Source: Porites lobata
Lineage: Eukaryota > Cnidaria > Anthozoa > Scleractinia > Poritidae
Length of the DNA: 64,000 nucleotides
NCBI GenBank assembly: GCA_942486035.1
Contig: CALNXK010000023.1
Coordinates: 3,097,501 to 3,161,500 of the forward strand
Direction: 5' to 3'
The notes beneath the pieces are model-generated. The model searched no databases and was not told where the DNA came from. It saw only the letters and a program-made list of their open reading frames with translations. A program made the position numbers and the translations under genes. This document shows positions 14,501 to 27,639 of the stretch, in pieces. Each line of letters starts with the position of its first letter. Positions within the stretch are counted from its first letter, which is position 1.

Positions 14501-17500
14501 GCAGGTCTGACTTTGAGTCCAGCAACTTAAGATCCCCAAACATTATTCTAATGCTTACACTTATGGAAGGCACCACAAAGGATGGAGTATCTGCTGGTCC
14601 TGTCTCACTGTCATGATCCACACCTTGCATGCTGTCTGTACTGCTTGCAACACTAGCCACGCTACTAACACTTGCCTTCTTGGCATTATTAGGAAGCTCT
14701 GCACTCTAATGGAAAACAATATGACACAAAAACATTATAGATTTGAATTACCAAACGTAAAGGTAACCTCTGTGTAATTATTCATTTAACCTTTTCATAT
14801 TAAATTGTGAAAAGTTTAGGTTACCTTCCACTATGATACCCTTAAACGAGACAAAAACCAAGTCCAAAAATTCAGTTTGTTAAAGATCATAACTGCTGGG
14901 TGAAAGTATAATAAAAAAGATTTCTTAATTTGAATGGTCACATCATAGGATTTTGTACACCATTTCGATGTTAGTGTGATCTATCTATCCATGACTGACA
15001 TCACTGACTCTCAGAGAGGTAGAGTCAAAGGAATATTATCCAATAAGCTACTAAATTTACAGTCTCTGGAAAATCACTGAAAAAAAAAAACACTAGATGT
15101 ATGGCAGAAATTTGCAGGCACCACTTGCTTGATTTAAGTCTTTGTTGGGACTTCACTTGTTTCATTTCTGGTGCCCTTGGTGATTTTGTGAATGAGTGAA
15201 AACAGCATGACATTGTCAAAACAGTATGTATGCTAGTGGTATACTGAAATGTCCACATAAAAGAAAAATACAGAAATTACATTGCAAGTAAACACCCTTT
15301 TTACACACAGGATAAAGCACACACATATAGTTCTATCCACAGAACCAATAACAAGTAAGCTGAAATAGAAGTAATTCCATCTACCACGACAGATTTAATT
15401 TAAAATTGTTTTTGTCACTTCTCTTTGCAGCTGTCACAACTACTGTCACATAAAGAAGCAAGTACGTAAAGAAAAATAATGACTTAATAGAAGTATGAGT
15501 CCAGAGCGCATGACTGTATGAACATGCATTGGATGAACATGCAACAGATGAACAAACAGAACCTTTGGTGTTCTGTATCGAAGAAATGATGACTGAGACG
15601 AAGATAAGGAGTCCTCAGAGAATCCTAAGCTGTCCTCTGATGCAGATGGCCCATCCCCTTCGTCCAACACCCCATCAAAGTTTACATGGCATGCTGACTT
15701 GGGAACAAGGAATAATGACTGGAGTACAGAGAGAGGAGAGAAAGAGAGTGCACCTTTAGTAGGTTGAAGGTATCTTCTGAAAATATTTCTAACTGGTTCT
15801 GCATGCTATCAAAGTGCACTAGAATTCACTGCAATCATATGTAAGGACAGCAGAGTCTGCCTAATCAGGGTAAGTTACAGAGTGAATTTATTTAAGTATT
15901 GGTCCAGATAAGAAGGAAATAACCAAATGCAATGAACACTGCAAAGCAGCATGTTTATTATTTTCATCTTTGTTTTCTAACCAACATCCTTATAACAAAA
16001 TTTCATCTGAGTCTAAGTAACACAGAAGTCCTATGTCAGGAACATGTAAAACTGTAAACTTTTCTTGGCAATTATTTGCAACTCTTAAGATTGGTCCAAA
16101 TCCTTTATCAAAAAAAAAACCCTTTAAAAATGGAGTTTAAAGACGTTTTATTTTGTAAACTGCCTTTAGTTTGACAACCAATGGCATATTAAGCACCAGG
16201 GTGTAAATACATGTAGAGGCCTATGCCAGCTACACGTACGATGTAGAAGCACATAAAGTCCCCAAGATGACTTCCAAAGGAATGAAAAAAGAAAACAAGC
16301 AAACAAACAAACACAAACACACCAAACTAGGTGAACCTTTCATCTCAGGGAAAAATTGTAGAATTTCTATTCATGGAAAATATGCTTACTACAAGTAAAT
16401 ACTTGTAGTCATGTTATAGAAAAAACTTACTGCTTCCGACTTATCATCATCATCTTCTGTTTCAGCAACTGAGCTATCTCCCTCCTCTCCTTCCCCTGAT
16501 GGATCGCTCATAATCATCTTTTTCATTTTGCGGTAATTCATATTGTCAAGAGCTCTGACTGACTGTTTTGTTCTCTCAATCAGTTCGCAAAGAATTCCTT
16601 CAGGTCTTGGTTGAGATACGAAAGTATGCTATAAAACACAACAACAAAAACCCCCTTCAGAAAAGTGCAGCTAGAAAAAACCTTTAAAATAAATGGTGAA
16701 CAGATAGTTTGTTAGTGATGCATGATGCAAATGTTTAATTGCTAGAATTGAATCTATACTGTAGGATAACGAATCTTTAAGGGTATCAAGGCTATACATG
16801 AAGTTTAAAGATGTTTGCAATGCCATCGGTATACTTGGCCCTTGAGTTTACTATGCAAGGATTTGTTTATTGACAGGCCTAGACAGCATGATTCCAAAGC
16901 GTTTCATTCCACAAATAAAGAACTGACTAATTCATCGCTCACAAACAATATTAAAATTTGATCATCATAAATGTTTTGTTGTTATATACCTCCAGTAGAT
17001 CTTCTGCTGTTGGTCTCACAGAAGGCTGCTTTTTCAAGCACAGCTGCACAAATTCCACAAAACAAGAAGACCTTAAATTCACACATAAAAAAGACAATTT
17101 TAATTTCCTGGCCTGATATTACAGGGCTGCACAAATTAAAAGGATATATATATATATATACATATATGTCCAACAAGGTCAACATTATTTTAGTCAGTCA
17201 AAACAGAATATTTTGTTGGACATATATGTACATTGCAGCCTGTATGTTGACTTGAATTTCTTCAATTACTACAGTATTCCAAATTAAAATTGTAGTCTTT
17301 GGTTTAATACCATCAACTGACGTGATGCAACTCACTTTGACTCTGAAGATGACTACTGCAAAGGTTGTAGAAATGTCAGTCACTGTAAACAACAACAGTC
17401 CTATTCAGGACTATGTTGACCCGGACGATCATACTCAACCTACTTATGAAACGACTCCTGGGTTCAAACCTTTCACAGTTGTAGTCTTAAGTGTTTGATC

Positions 17501-20500
17501 TGCCTGGTCATCATGTCCAACCACAGCAGGGTTTCATAGGACATAGCCAAATTTACATGTAAGTTGGATATTTTTCCCATGAGTGGATGTCATTTGTAAG
17601 AGTAGATCTATTATTATGATACACTGCACTGTATGTTTATTAATCATTTCCTTTGTCACCCACAAAAGCAGAATAGTTTGGAATTATGACTAACCAGTTC
17701 TCTGGAGTAGAGAGCATTGGGGGATCATTCTGGGCAATATGGTAAAGAGCACTCATTGCATTCATGTTAAACAATGGTGGTTTTCTTTCAGCTGAAAAAG
17801 AAAGGGCAACATTAACATCATGCAGCTGAATTCCCACACAAGTCATAAACTAAACACAAACTTAGAAAAGTGTATCACATTTTGCTACTAAGCCATTCTG
17901 GGACAGTTGCAGATCTTGGAGGGTCTCTTTTTAAAAGAGAGACAGTTAAGGTGGGATTAAGTGGAACATTTTACTGCATGCAGGTTTTTCTTATACATCA
18001 AGCCTGCAAACTATTTTTGTAGGACATCATGGTGGTCAGTATTATAAAATTAATGGCCAAGAGACAAAACAGGAAATGTGAACAATGCAAAATGTCATAG
18101 TAGGGACAAAATCAATATCAGGAGAAACGTCCTTCAGCTACATTTCTAACTCAAAACTCAAGAAGAGAAACTTTCTAGATTTGAGCTCAATATGCACTTG
18201 AGGGACTAAAGAACATCATGGTAATTTTTATTTACATGTACTTTATTGGACTGCTGTATTGAGTAAGGGTGAACTGTTTCAGCATTTCGTAATTTCTGAC
18301 CAACCTGCCCTTTAACAAGACAAACACTACAAGCGTAAAAAGGTTGCCTCCAGTTTGGAAAACCTTACCTAATTCAACACATGTAATTCCTAAGGACCAC
18401 ACATCCACCTACAAAAGCAAAGTCAAAATTAATTAGTTAGCTATTTCTTAATTATTATGTAAATGTTTAAAATTTAGAAATGTTTTCATTAAGACTTCTT
18501 TTCACACCTTCCCATCATACTGTCCCTCATCCATGGCTAAGATCACTTCTGGGGCCATCCTGAGAAACAAAAACCAAACTAATGATTAAAATTCCCCTAA
18601 AAAACCTGTTCATGCTCAAACATCCCATGTGGCCATGGAAACTGCACATAAAGAATTGGATCTTGATATTAATTTTTAGGGGCAAAATGGGGTCTGTGAA
18701 GTCAGCTTTGTAAGTTTTTGATTGTCCTTTGCAAAATGACAACGAAAAAGGCCACACCAAGAAAAAATGCCGCCATCATCATCATGTCAGACACAAACAA
18801 ACGCTCTTCACCAGACCCTTCCCTCCCCTGCACTCCCTTAAGTGATAACTGTTACATGTAATTGGCTACAAGGTACTGAAGTACTACAACTACTCAACAC
18901 ACACAAAAAGTCTTGGCACATATGTATTGTATGTATCTCATGAACTATGATTTGATCTTTATCTTACCAGTATGGTGTTCCCACAAATGAATTGGCAGGA
19001 GCCAAGAGAGCTGCTGAACCAAAGTCCGCTAAATGAAAAAAAAAAAGACATCTGTAATGCTACAGCTGTACTTAAAGGAAGAGAAATCCCATATACATGA
19101 ACAAAACAAAATATGCCTCTTTGATAGCAGCCTAACTATGCATTGTGCTATCATTTCTTTAACTAGCATAGCTTTATTAAATTGCAGTCACATAAAAAAA
19201 TGTTCAATGGGGACCTGCTCCTGGATAAATAAGTTGTGGTTCAATTTTATCCTTGGTTTACATTTTATTTCCCTTTGTTTTGGGGCATGGTAATGTATAA
19301 TAATGAGTTTAAAACAAAGGGAAGTAAAGTTTAAACTACAAGTACAAGATAAACGATATGTATACGATAAGTACATGTATAAGTCAGATAAGTATTAGGG
19401 AAAACTATCATCATATGCACTGGGTAGAGATTAATTCAGTGGATAGTGTTATCCACCTTGCGAACAACTGGGGACTAACAAGTGTTGATAAAAATGCAAG
19501 GTACTTTTTGCAGGATTGTACTGTGCATGAGAAAAAATTTAACGAGCTTACCTAGTTTGACTGTCCCATCTTCAGTCAAAAGAACATTTCCAGCTGAAAT
19601 AAAAGGAAAAATTTACAAGTGTAGACAATTAATTTTATTTACACAACATAATGCCTCCATACTGAAAATTTACAATAAACCTTGTATAAATTAAAAGAAA
19701 ATAAGAAAAGAAAAACTAGGCACCCACTTTTTAAAAAGTAAAAATTTTTCACACCTTAAGGATTTGGTTGATGAGCTCTTGACTTTTGGAATGAAAATGA
19801 ACTTTCAAACAATAACACAAAGGACAAGCTAAATGAACTTAACAGTCATTTTTGAGGCTGGTAATGCATATTAACAGAAGTACACTATGGTAATACAGCA
19901 CATAAAAGCAGAGAAGTAAATATCTCTCTGGTGAGCTTACCTTTCACATCTCTGTGAATTCTGCCATTTCTATGCAGATATCTTAGTCCCTAAGTAAACA
20001 GAAAAAGAGTTGTAAAATGACATTAATGTAAGACCATCTTCCACATAGTCTTCTAATAACGATGATGGCAACACAACAAAACCACAATCACAAGGACTGT
20101 TTATAGATGAACAGCTGTATTTTGATTCCGAAGATAAAGGTTGCATCTGCAGTTGTGTTTCTGAACTGTTATTTGTTATCCCATTTTATGAATTTAATAC
20201 ACTTTAAACGCATCAGAAACTTCAGGAACCATTAAATTTTGATACATGACAGAAGAAAAAGCTGTCATTAACGTTTTGGTATTTGCAAGAGAGTCGTCAC
20301 TCCCAAAAGCATCAATAATCATGGCACACGTTTGTTCACAAAATATGGGAAGACTGAAGGGTAGAGGAAGGAACCACTGTTGCTTCAAAAATTGGCATTC
20401 TATCATTTTCCAGCTTAAAAACATGAAAAAATCGATTTTTTTATTACCTGTAAAGCATCATGACATATTGCAGCAATTTCAACTTCTCTAAGGGGCTTTT

Positions 20501-23500
20501 TGTGAACTGCAAAAAGAAGTAACATAAGCTTTGGTAAAACAGGTAACAACAATGTGCAACTTGTTTTGCAACATTGCTGCAAAACAAGTTGAAAAGCACT
20601 GTTGAGTATTTTACCAGCCACATTCAAAACTGTTAACAACCTGATTTGTGGCAACACAAGTTTGATGTAGGTGGTAAAACACACAACAACCCTTCAACTC
20701 AATTTGCAGAAATGTTTTACAACAAATTGCATGTTTTTTGTTGCCCATTTCCCCTACCTTTGTGCATTATTGCAATAATATTGCAACTGCACTGGCAAGT
20801 GACTACGTCAATGTTTCGTTTGGATACACTTATCAATATTTCCAGACTATAGCTGAAGTAATCAGAAACTGAAATCATAAGCCTAGAAATTACATACATA
20901 AAACCCCTTTCACAGACTGAACAAATTTTTGCACCTTAAAAACAATGGTTGCTGTAAAACCAAGGACATAATTTTAATCTAAGCACAGGCAATAAGTTTC
21001 AAAGATCCTTATTAATACATGTTTTGGGGGGTTTATTTGACTAAAGGTGTTTGTATATCTTTTTTATTTTTAAGCTATTTCCTTTGCATACCTGAGAACT
21101 GTATGACAATTCTATCTCAGAAACAATTGAGTAAGAAAGAATTACTATGTGTATTCTATGCCACAAACAAAAATCTTTCCATGGCTAAAATAATCACCTT
21201 CTAAAATATCTGATGCTGATCCTACACAATATTCCATTACCAGCTGCAAGCAAAGGATACTGTTTCAATGTAACTTATCAAAGATATCAAATTATTGATT
21301 TTGTTCCAAACCAACCACACTGAAAACTCTCACTGTTTTTCTGTTCTTAATGAGGACAAAATAAAGGAAAAAAATATTAAGTCAAATGTTGAAGGCACAG
21401 TGTCACATTAAAATACATCTTCTGGTAAAGCATCTGAATTTGCAGTTTCTTCCACAAACTGAATTCACGACATGAATCAAAGAACTGTGGAAGAAACAAG
21501 GGGGAAAAGTATACAAACATACGTTACTGCTACAGCTGTAGCTTTGCAGCTAAATCATCAACCCAAGTGGATGAACCTATTCAGGTCCTTTTCTAACTTG
21601 GGATGACTATTTTATTGCAAAGATCACATACTTGTATCCATGTATCGTCATCCTTCTTCCACAATATTAGATGTATACATCAAATTAGTAGATATAAAAT
21701 ATAAGTCTAGGTATATTTTTGTTCTTGAACAACTAATTACAGTGCATGTAAACATTACCCCAACCCTCTCTCCCCAGAATGATTAAGTAGTGGACAGACC
21801 GGAAAAGACCATAATATTCTTAAAACTGTTGTTTGGGTGGCTCTTCATATAAAACTTACTTTTGCAATCTTTTTTTTGTTTTTTGCATGAACTGCTTGTG
21901 CAGTGTATGCAAACGAACGAGGTGCACGTGCAAATCATGCAGACAACAAAAGATATTGCAAAAGATAGGTTTACATGAAGCGACACCAAAATGGAAATTT
22001 AAAGAATATTACGGGATTTTCCACTTTGGCCACATTGACAACTTTATCACTCCTACCCATGCTGTATGCTCTTTTACATGACATCCTTTATAGCTGATAG
22101 TATTCTTGTGATTACAAAGCTTGAGAAATTTAACTTCCTTCACAATATCCTGCCATTTCTACAAGTCAAAAAGAAATATTATCAACAGAAAAGGATTAAA
22201 ACTCTAAACTAGGAGACTAAGCTCATAAATATTAACAATAATGAAAACAAGCACTCAAAAGTATCAACAATCAAACATTTACACAATGTACTACAAACAT
22301 CCATGGCAGTCAAACAGTCAAATATCATCGTTGCACTTACTTTATGTAAAGCTCTAATCCCTAAGCAGGGGTTTCAATACTTTGCTCATAAAAGTCGGCT
22401 ACCTCCCATGTCCCCAGACACCCCCTCCCCCCCCACTCTTCCTTCGTAAAAGGGGACTAACGGCCTCCTTTCCACACAGTCGGTTAATCTATTCAAACCT
22501 GTTGGCTACTTCAATTTTTATTGAAACCCCTGCCTAAGCCTTCACAGAGTCTATCAGAAATGTAATTGAAAGCAGCAGCCTACTTATTTCACTTCAACTC
22601 ATATGGTGGTCAATTTTTACTTCACGTTCTCTTTAAATCTTATATGCAAGAAAAATTGCAAGTTACAGGTAACATTGCTGTGATAGAGCCACCTAAATAT
22701 ACTTTAATTTCACTCCTTCACTGATAGGAATTCAAAGTTCTACTGTATCATTGTTATTGTCATGGTTATCATCGTCATCATCATCATCATTATTATTATC
22801 ACAGGCGACAAGAGGAGCCTGCCATCCTAATCTTCAGGTTGTTATGACACATCCATCACATGTATGTAGCCAGCATTCGTTTGGACTTCCACTAAGAATG
22901 CATGGAATGCACAGAACACAATTTGATCAGTTTGGACCTTCTACCACTCACAATCTGATCACGCGTGTTTTGACCATCTGTTGCGTGAAACTTACGCAAC
23001 GCACAGCCCTGAAGCAAAAGCATTTTGACCTTTGATCGTTGTCGCCCGCACTCCGTAATCTTTGGTTATTACTAGTTATTATTATTAATATTATTATTAT
23101 TATTAAGAGCTGCATGTACATGTAACACTGAGTCAGCTGTAAGCACTAATTAATAGCATTTTTTTACCCTCAATGCCATCAGCGAGGTAATATTATATTG
23201 ATGATACATGTACTGTATAAGGAGAAGTTTGACTAGTAATCTGACCTCACTAGACTGCTTGCCACTGTAGGACATCTTCTTGATTGCCACGACTTCATTT
23301 GTTTTGACATTCCTGGCCTGAAAGATGTAAAATGCAAGTCATCATCAGGCAGAATATTGGAACACCTGCACAATCCATCATATAACAGACTCACAGTAGA
23401 GAATAAGGACTAGACTAGGGAAAGCCACAATTTGAGACACACTGATGGCCAGCACACAGTACAGGTGTGTTTAAATGTATCTTGCTGGTAAAGAGTTTAC

Positions 23501-23732
23501 TAACAAAGTTGCCCAAGAGATTGCTTAGAGTTCTCAGCCCGAGATTCTAAACCACCTAGGGCAAATGACCAAAACTTTAAAAAAAAAAGAGCTCAGCACT
23601 TACATAGTACACAGCACCAAAGCTGCCATGACCAATTTCCCGTAGATCGGCAAAAAGCTTTTCCGGGTCTTGCTCGTCAAATAAACCTGCATACTCCGGA
23701 TTCCTAAAAAGTCCACCCTTGGCTAAGGGCAT
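8563..23732 (-). CDS. TAOK: TAO-type Ste20 serine/threonine kinase (TAOK1/2/3 orthologue)
   Basis: There are 22 coding exons on the minus strand: 23732-23604, 23317-23246, 22158-22057, 21243-21198, 20506-20448, 19989-19941, 19593-19552, 19028-18968, 18559-18508, 18408-18369, 17791-17695, 17071-16990, 16628-16431, 15697-15563, 14705-14559, 13780-13547, 12928-12734, 12088-11912, 11311-11072, 10375-10163, 9545-9363 and 8826-8563. All have AG/GT borders and matching phases, and give 938 residues (vertebrate TAOKs have about 900-1235). The protein kinase domain opens with EDPEKLF-like DPEKLFADL and the glycine loop [11 protein letters not shown]. It keeps VAIKK (K56), HRD (D150), DFG (D168), GTPYWMAPE and the family signature [22 protein letters not shown] Ser/Asp/Glu-rich linker follows (exons 13-15), then about 500 residues of charged coiled coil ([23 protein letters not shown]) matching the TAOK tail. 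TAOKs are MAP3K/STE20 kinases acting on MKK3/6, Hippo/MST and microtubules in stress signalling. The start is the ATG matching the TAOK N-terminus; the frame is also open upstream to the acceptor at 23786. Confidence 0.96.
11653..11862. repeat. MITE copy 1, ends resembling ACCCTTTAAGTCCCA (TAO kinase intron)
   Basis: The sequence starts TTAACCCTTAGGTCCCAAGA and ends with the inverted counterpart CTTGGGACTTAAAGGGTAA. Between them are the conserved phrases ACATCAATTTTCTCC, GGTTATGAGAATTA and AGGAGAATTTGTATGTGGAT. The same phrases recur at about 12170-12380 and 32547-32757, so this is a dispersed non-autonomous element of about 210 bp inside a TAO kinase intron. Confidence 0.75.
12170..12380. 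repeat. MITE copy 2 of the ACCCTTTAAGTCCCA family
   Basis: This is homologous to the element at 11653-11862 in the same orientation. It shares AACATCAATTTTCTCC, AAAGGTTATGAGAATT, GATTATCAAAGGGAA and GGAGAATTTGTATGTGGATAT, and ends with GAAGGGTTAAG. The left end is divergent. It sits in the next TAO kinase intron upstream. Confidence 0.7.
12395..12507. repeat. 113-bp inverted-repeat element, TAGCCTGTGTACAGA ends
   Basis: The left arm TAGCCTGTGTACAGATGCCC, followed by a C/T-rich run and TCAGAA, is matched by an inverted right arm that ends TCTGTACACAGGCTA. The two arms cover almost the whole 113 bases, so the single strand could fold into one hairpin. It lies in a TAO kinase intron and has no coding capacity. 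Confidence 0.7.
14100..14440. repeat. Dispersed repeat, copy A (related to 63500-63925)
   Basis: After a run of about 17 G comes a stretch with phrases such as GGTCTGAAAA, TGGATTTTGGAGGTCAGGTC, GGTCAAGATTTGGAGAACCA and GGCGGCACACCCC. The same phrases occur in the same order and orientation at 63500-63925. The sequence crossing it has no stable reading frame. It sits in a TAO kinase intron. The element class is unknown; no termini could be set. Confidence 0.55.
17143..17167. repeat. (TA)n microsatellite
   Basis: About 25 bases of alternating TA/AT in a TAO kinase intron. Confidence 0.85.
22768..22800. repeat. (ATC)n/(ATT)n microsatellite
   Basis: A trinucleotide run of ATC units changing to ATT units, in a TAO kinase intron. 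Confidence 0.85.
23076..23105. repeat. (ATT)n microsatellite
   Basis: Roughly ten ATT units with one interruption, in a TAO kinase intron. Confidence 0.85.
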
Positions 23733-23786
23733 AGCCGCATCAGGACCCCCCTGTCCACAAAAGATCTGAGAACACTTGTCTAAAGC

Positions 23787-26700
23787 CTGAGGAAATATGA
23801 AGACCAGGAAAGTGTTATCATTAACAGCAGACAACTACTGTAGGCAACGCCACACAGGTATTATGAAAAATAATGTTACCACACAATAGACCCCCAAATT
23901 CACCTGATATAAAAGAAACTTTCTTTATTTTCCGAATCAATGGAGGGCACGTGACATGCAGTTCCAACTTCAATAATTTAAATAAAATAAATATGATTTT
24001 AGTGGGAGAATATTCATGCCGTGGCTTTTTGTCTACCACATTCCAGATCAGTTTGGAATGGAAAAATGCTAGTATTTGAGGAGAGGGGAAAACCGGAGTA
24101 GTAGGAGGAAACCCTCTTATGGCAAGAAGAAGTTCCTATTCAAGAACTGACAACGAACTCAACCCACATATGGCATCTTCTCTGGAAATATGACCCTATG
24201 TCACAATAGGAGGGTGAATGTTCTTACCATTTCTGTACCCTTGCTTTCTAAGTGTGGTACAATGGTGGCATGATTTTAAGAGCACAAATTCCAAATGTTT
24301 CCACGCCATTAATCGCTAACGATCTTACATAGTTGCCACTTTGTTTTTCAGTATTATACAAAGTGAAATTAGGGGATTTTCGTGAATTTCTACATTTTGA
24401 GTTTGAGTTTTCTCTTGGAGTCTTGCAGTTTAACTTAACTTGAAGTGAAAAAGTTTTTTAAACCAAGGGCCAGTTTTTTAAATGAAGTCTAACTTAAACC
24501 ACGTTCTAACAAATCTTTGGACCTCTAGTCTCTTCCTCAGTGGGTTATTTTAAATCGAGAAATACTTTTCTAGTCTACTCTAAATATTTTCATGAAACCA
24601 TTCATGATACATGGTGTTTACACAAAAGTGTTTGGCAAACTGAAAATGGCTTAGAACGCAGTTTTGTTAAACACCGGCTAAACTCTGTTTAAATAACTGG
24701 CCCTAATTATTAGACATTGGTAAAAATGTGATAAAAATAAAAAAAATAAAAATAGACCTAATTTAATAATCATCTTGACCTCAAATTCACTTTCATAAAC
24801 ACTATTTTAAAAATCCTTCAATCTTAAACAGCTACGCCTAGCTCTCAGTATTAATTAAACATTTAGCGACATTGAAAAAACTAGTTACCAGGTGAAACAT
24901 GACTCATTATCTTATTCTACATTTTTTTGAAACAATATTTTATTGGTAACCTAGAATTTAACAAAGTAAATTCAAAAACAATAATTGACTGCCATAAAAC
25001 TATTATTAAACAAAGCCATTGTTTCTGGCTGTTTTTTAATGAGTACTTTAAACATAATGACATTGTTGATCCTGAACTACTTCTTGAAACAATACACATC
25101 TTCCGTACATTGCAATTAAGTACAAGTACACCAGCTAGAAACCAAGAGCATGTCAACAGAAATATAAAAGCAAAACCACATGCACAATGGAACCTCCCAG
25201 CTCTGGTTTAAAACATACATGTAAGAAATAAATCCAGAGAGGAAGTAGGGTATCAAGTTTCTTATCAAGTTAAAACACAACATCAACAGATGCACAAATG
25301 ATCAATACACGTATGAACACATAGCAAATTTAGCACACTAGTATTAAATATGACAGTCTAATATGAAGCAACCAAGAATTAGCCCTTTGTAACAAGGGTC
25401 AAAAATTAACGATTATATATATTTTTTCAAAACGAATCCTTAATTTTCCGATAAAAAGCTAACATGTATAAAATATTTCATGAGCACCAGTGTTGCTAGG
25501 AAATTTCATTTTTGGTGATCATATTTTGCAGGATTATGGACTACAACAACAGTTGTTTCTTAATATGTGTGTTGTATATGTATAACAGTTTTCTTCAGGA
25601 ATATCTGTATTTTTAATAACAATAAAAACATCTCACCATACATACATGTACAACCCAAAAAATTGGACGAAAATATCAAGTGTGTCAGTCAGTTTGCTAC
25701 AATCTCAGTTCTGTACTATGACAATGTGATCCTAGTAGTATTGTCCAATTAAACAAGGTACTCACAGCGTTTCTAGCATGACATCACCTTTATATCCTCA
25801 CGTATAGGTGTAATAATAATTTGTAGGCGTGCATAATTTTGATCCGACTATACTCAATGACAACTCATGAAAAACAAAACCAAAACTCAAGCACGTACAA
25901 CAACATCAATGAAACACATAAAATAGTAATATAGTGCTCGGAAATTACGAAACAATTTTTCAAGGCACCGCTAAACCTGGACAATATTGGGCACGAGATA
26001 ATAGCGGCTTCATATCAGCTCCATCCTCGGACACGTTGAAACAATTTCAATAACATTGCACATCAAAAACGGGAATCAAAATGCCAAAATAATAATATTT
26101 CCACAATCAGAGAAGTGCAAAAGAATACTTACACACGACATGAACGTTTAAACTATACATTGTCCGTTGATGAGCTAAAATAACACTTTTGCTCTCTTTC
26201 GCCGGAAATTATCGACGCAAATCGATGTAAATTCTTGCTTTCAAAGTCTCGTGTTTCGTTAAGTGCCGCGACTGTGCAGCCCCGCGAAAAGCGTAGGAAC
26301 TCCTTTAATAAAATGAAATCATTTACGTCTCAGGAACGCAAAAGGAAGAGGTCTGATGACAAAATACCTTCAAATATAACAACCGCACTCCCTCTGAAGG
26401 ATAAAACCAATTTGTGGCTACATTCCGGACATTGAAGAACGCATATACATCACCCTATTGATTCAACTCTTTCATGTTGACTTGAGCGAGGACGACAAAT
26501 CCAAATGTAAAATCCCCTCGTCATCGTCATATTTGTTCGATCACAAATTTTCATGCCGCTTATAGAGAGATGTTCTGAATAAAGGCTACTTGAAACTCTA
26601 CCGATCTTAACGACGAGGGGTGCGCCCGAACTCGGCTTTACTCACTTCCTTGCGATGAACGTGAACCTAAACAAAGATCACAATTCGGGAAAAACTGTGG

Positions 26701-27210
26701 TAGGCGATGAATTCAGTGACAACTGTTGCCTGTGCCTACAAGATCTCGATTGTCATGAAAACGTGAGAGAAAAGAAAGAAAAGAAAAGTTCCGAGCCCAC
26801 TTTACCTTATCCAATGATAAACCAAACTGTCCGGAGTTGACTTTCACGAGTTGCACTCGGTACAAACAAGCCGCTATGGTTGAAACTCACACTTAGTAAC
26901 GTAAAACAGAACCTTCATTTAAGGAATTGAGCCACAGATCTTGACATAAGTTCAAATTTAGTGCTCCATCTTGAGCACGTAACCTTTTCAGCGAGCAAAC
27001 GCATGTGATCGAACGTAGCAGCACCAAAACTACAGCCGAAACCATTGTCCTACGGACGTAAATCGAGTGAAACTAAAATTGTTCACCTTTCAGTGTATCT
27101 TGTCTGGACAACTCACTTTTTAAATAGAGAACAGAAATTCTAAGCACCAAACTTACTTCTTTTCCTTGAAATCCTCCGAAGAATCTTCATGAAACATAAC
27201 AAAAACTTAC
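23787..27210. other. Upstream region of the TAO kinase gene, probably 5' UTR introns
   Basis: No coding exon was recognised. The acceptor at 23787-23788 shows that the first coding exon is preceded by at least one upstream exon. Two donor-like sites face the right way on the minus strand: GTGT|GTAAGT near 26130 and AATTC|GTAAGT at 27211. Open frames on the plus strand at 26235-26435 and 26655-26840 are Lys/Ser-rich, have no family resemblance and are not called. Confidence 0.45.
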
Positions 27211-27290
27211 GAATTGCTAATCACTCCCCAACATCTCGCAACCAAGATGGCGACTTTCCCATTTGTACGCCTGCGCATGACGTGTTGATC
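27211..27290 (-). promoter_or_regulatory. Candidate first non-coding exon and promoter of the TAO kinase gene, with YY1-like motif
   Basis: On the minus strand a short GC-richer stretch ends in a strong donor (CAATTC|GTAAGT) at 27211. It contains CGCCATCTT (27244-27252), the reverse of the AAGATGGCG motif bound by YY1 near many animal transcription starts. The position, just before a drop into repeats, fits a transcription start near 27250-27300. This is an inference from motif and donor; no transcript evidence is available. Confidence 0.35.
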
Positions 27291-27639
27291 AACAATCCCG
27301 CCAGCTCCCCAGACGATTGTTAAAACAGACCCCACCAGGGGTGGACAGAAAGAATTTCCCGTTTAGCATTGTAGTGACGTGCGAGTAAAATATACCGACC
27401 CATCAAAAATAGTGGATGAGAGAGAAAGGGTAAGAAAGAGTGGGAAAGAAGAGATTGGGTTTTGAGGATCAGGAGGATCACGCACCCCATCATATTATTT
27501 AGTAACTGAATATGGCATACCAAAAATTTTACAGCTACCTGAATAAAGACAATATAATATCGATACAGTACTCTCAAAATTACCCGCCAACCAGCACTCT
27601 AACCACTTGGCCATATAATGCTGCCTCCTAGGGTGGGGT

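Noticed and set aside
24927..25211. 94-residue plus-strand frame
   Set aside because: Lies in AT-rich sequence upstream of the TAO kinase with no homology I recognise, and a minus-strand frame of similar length overlaps it.
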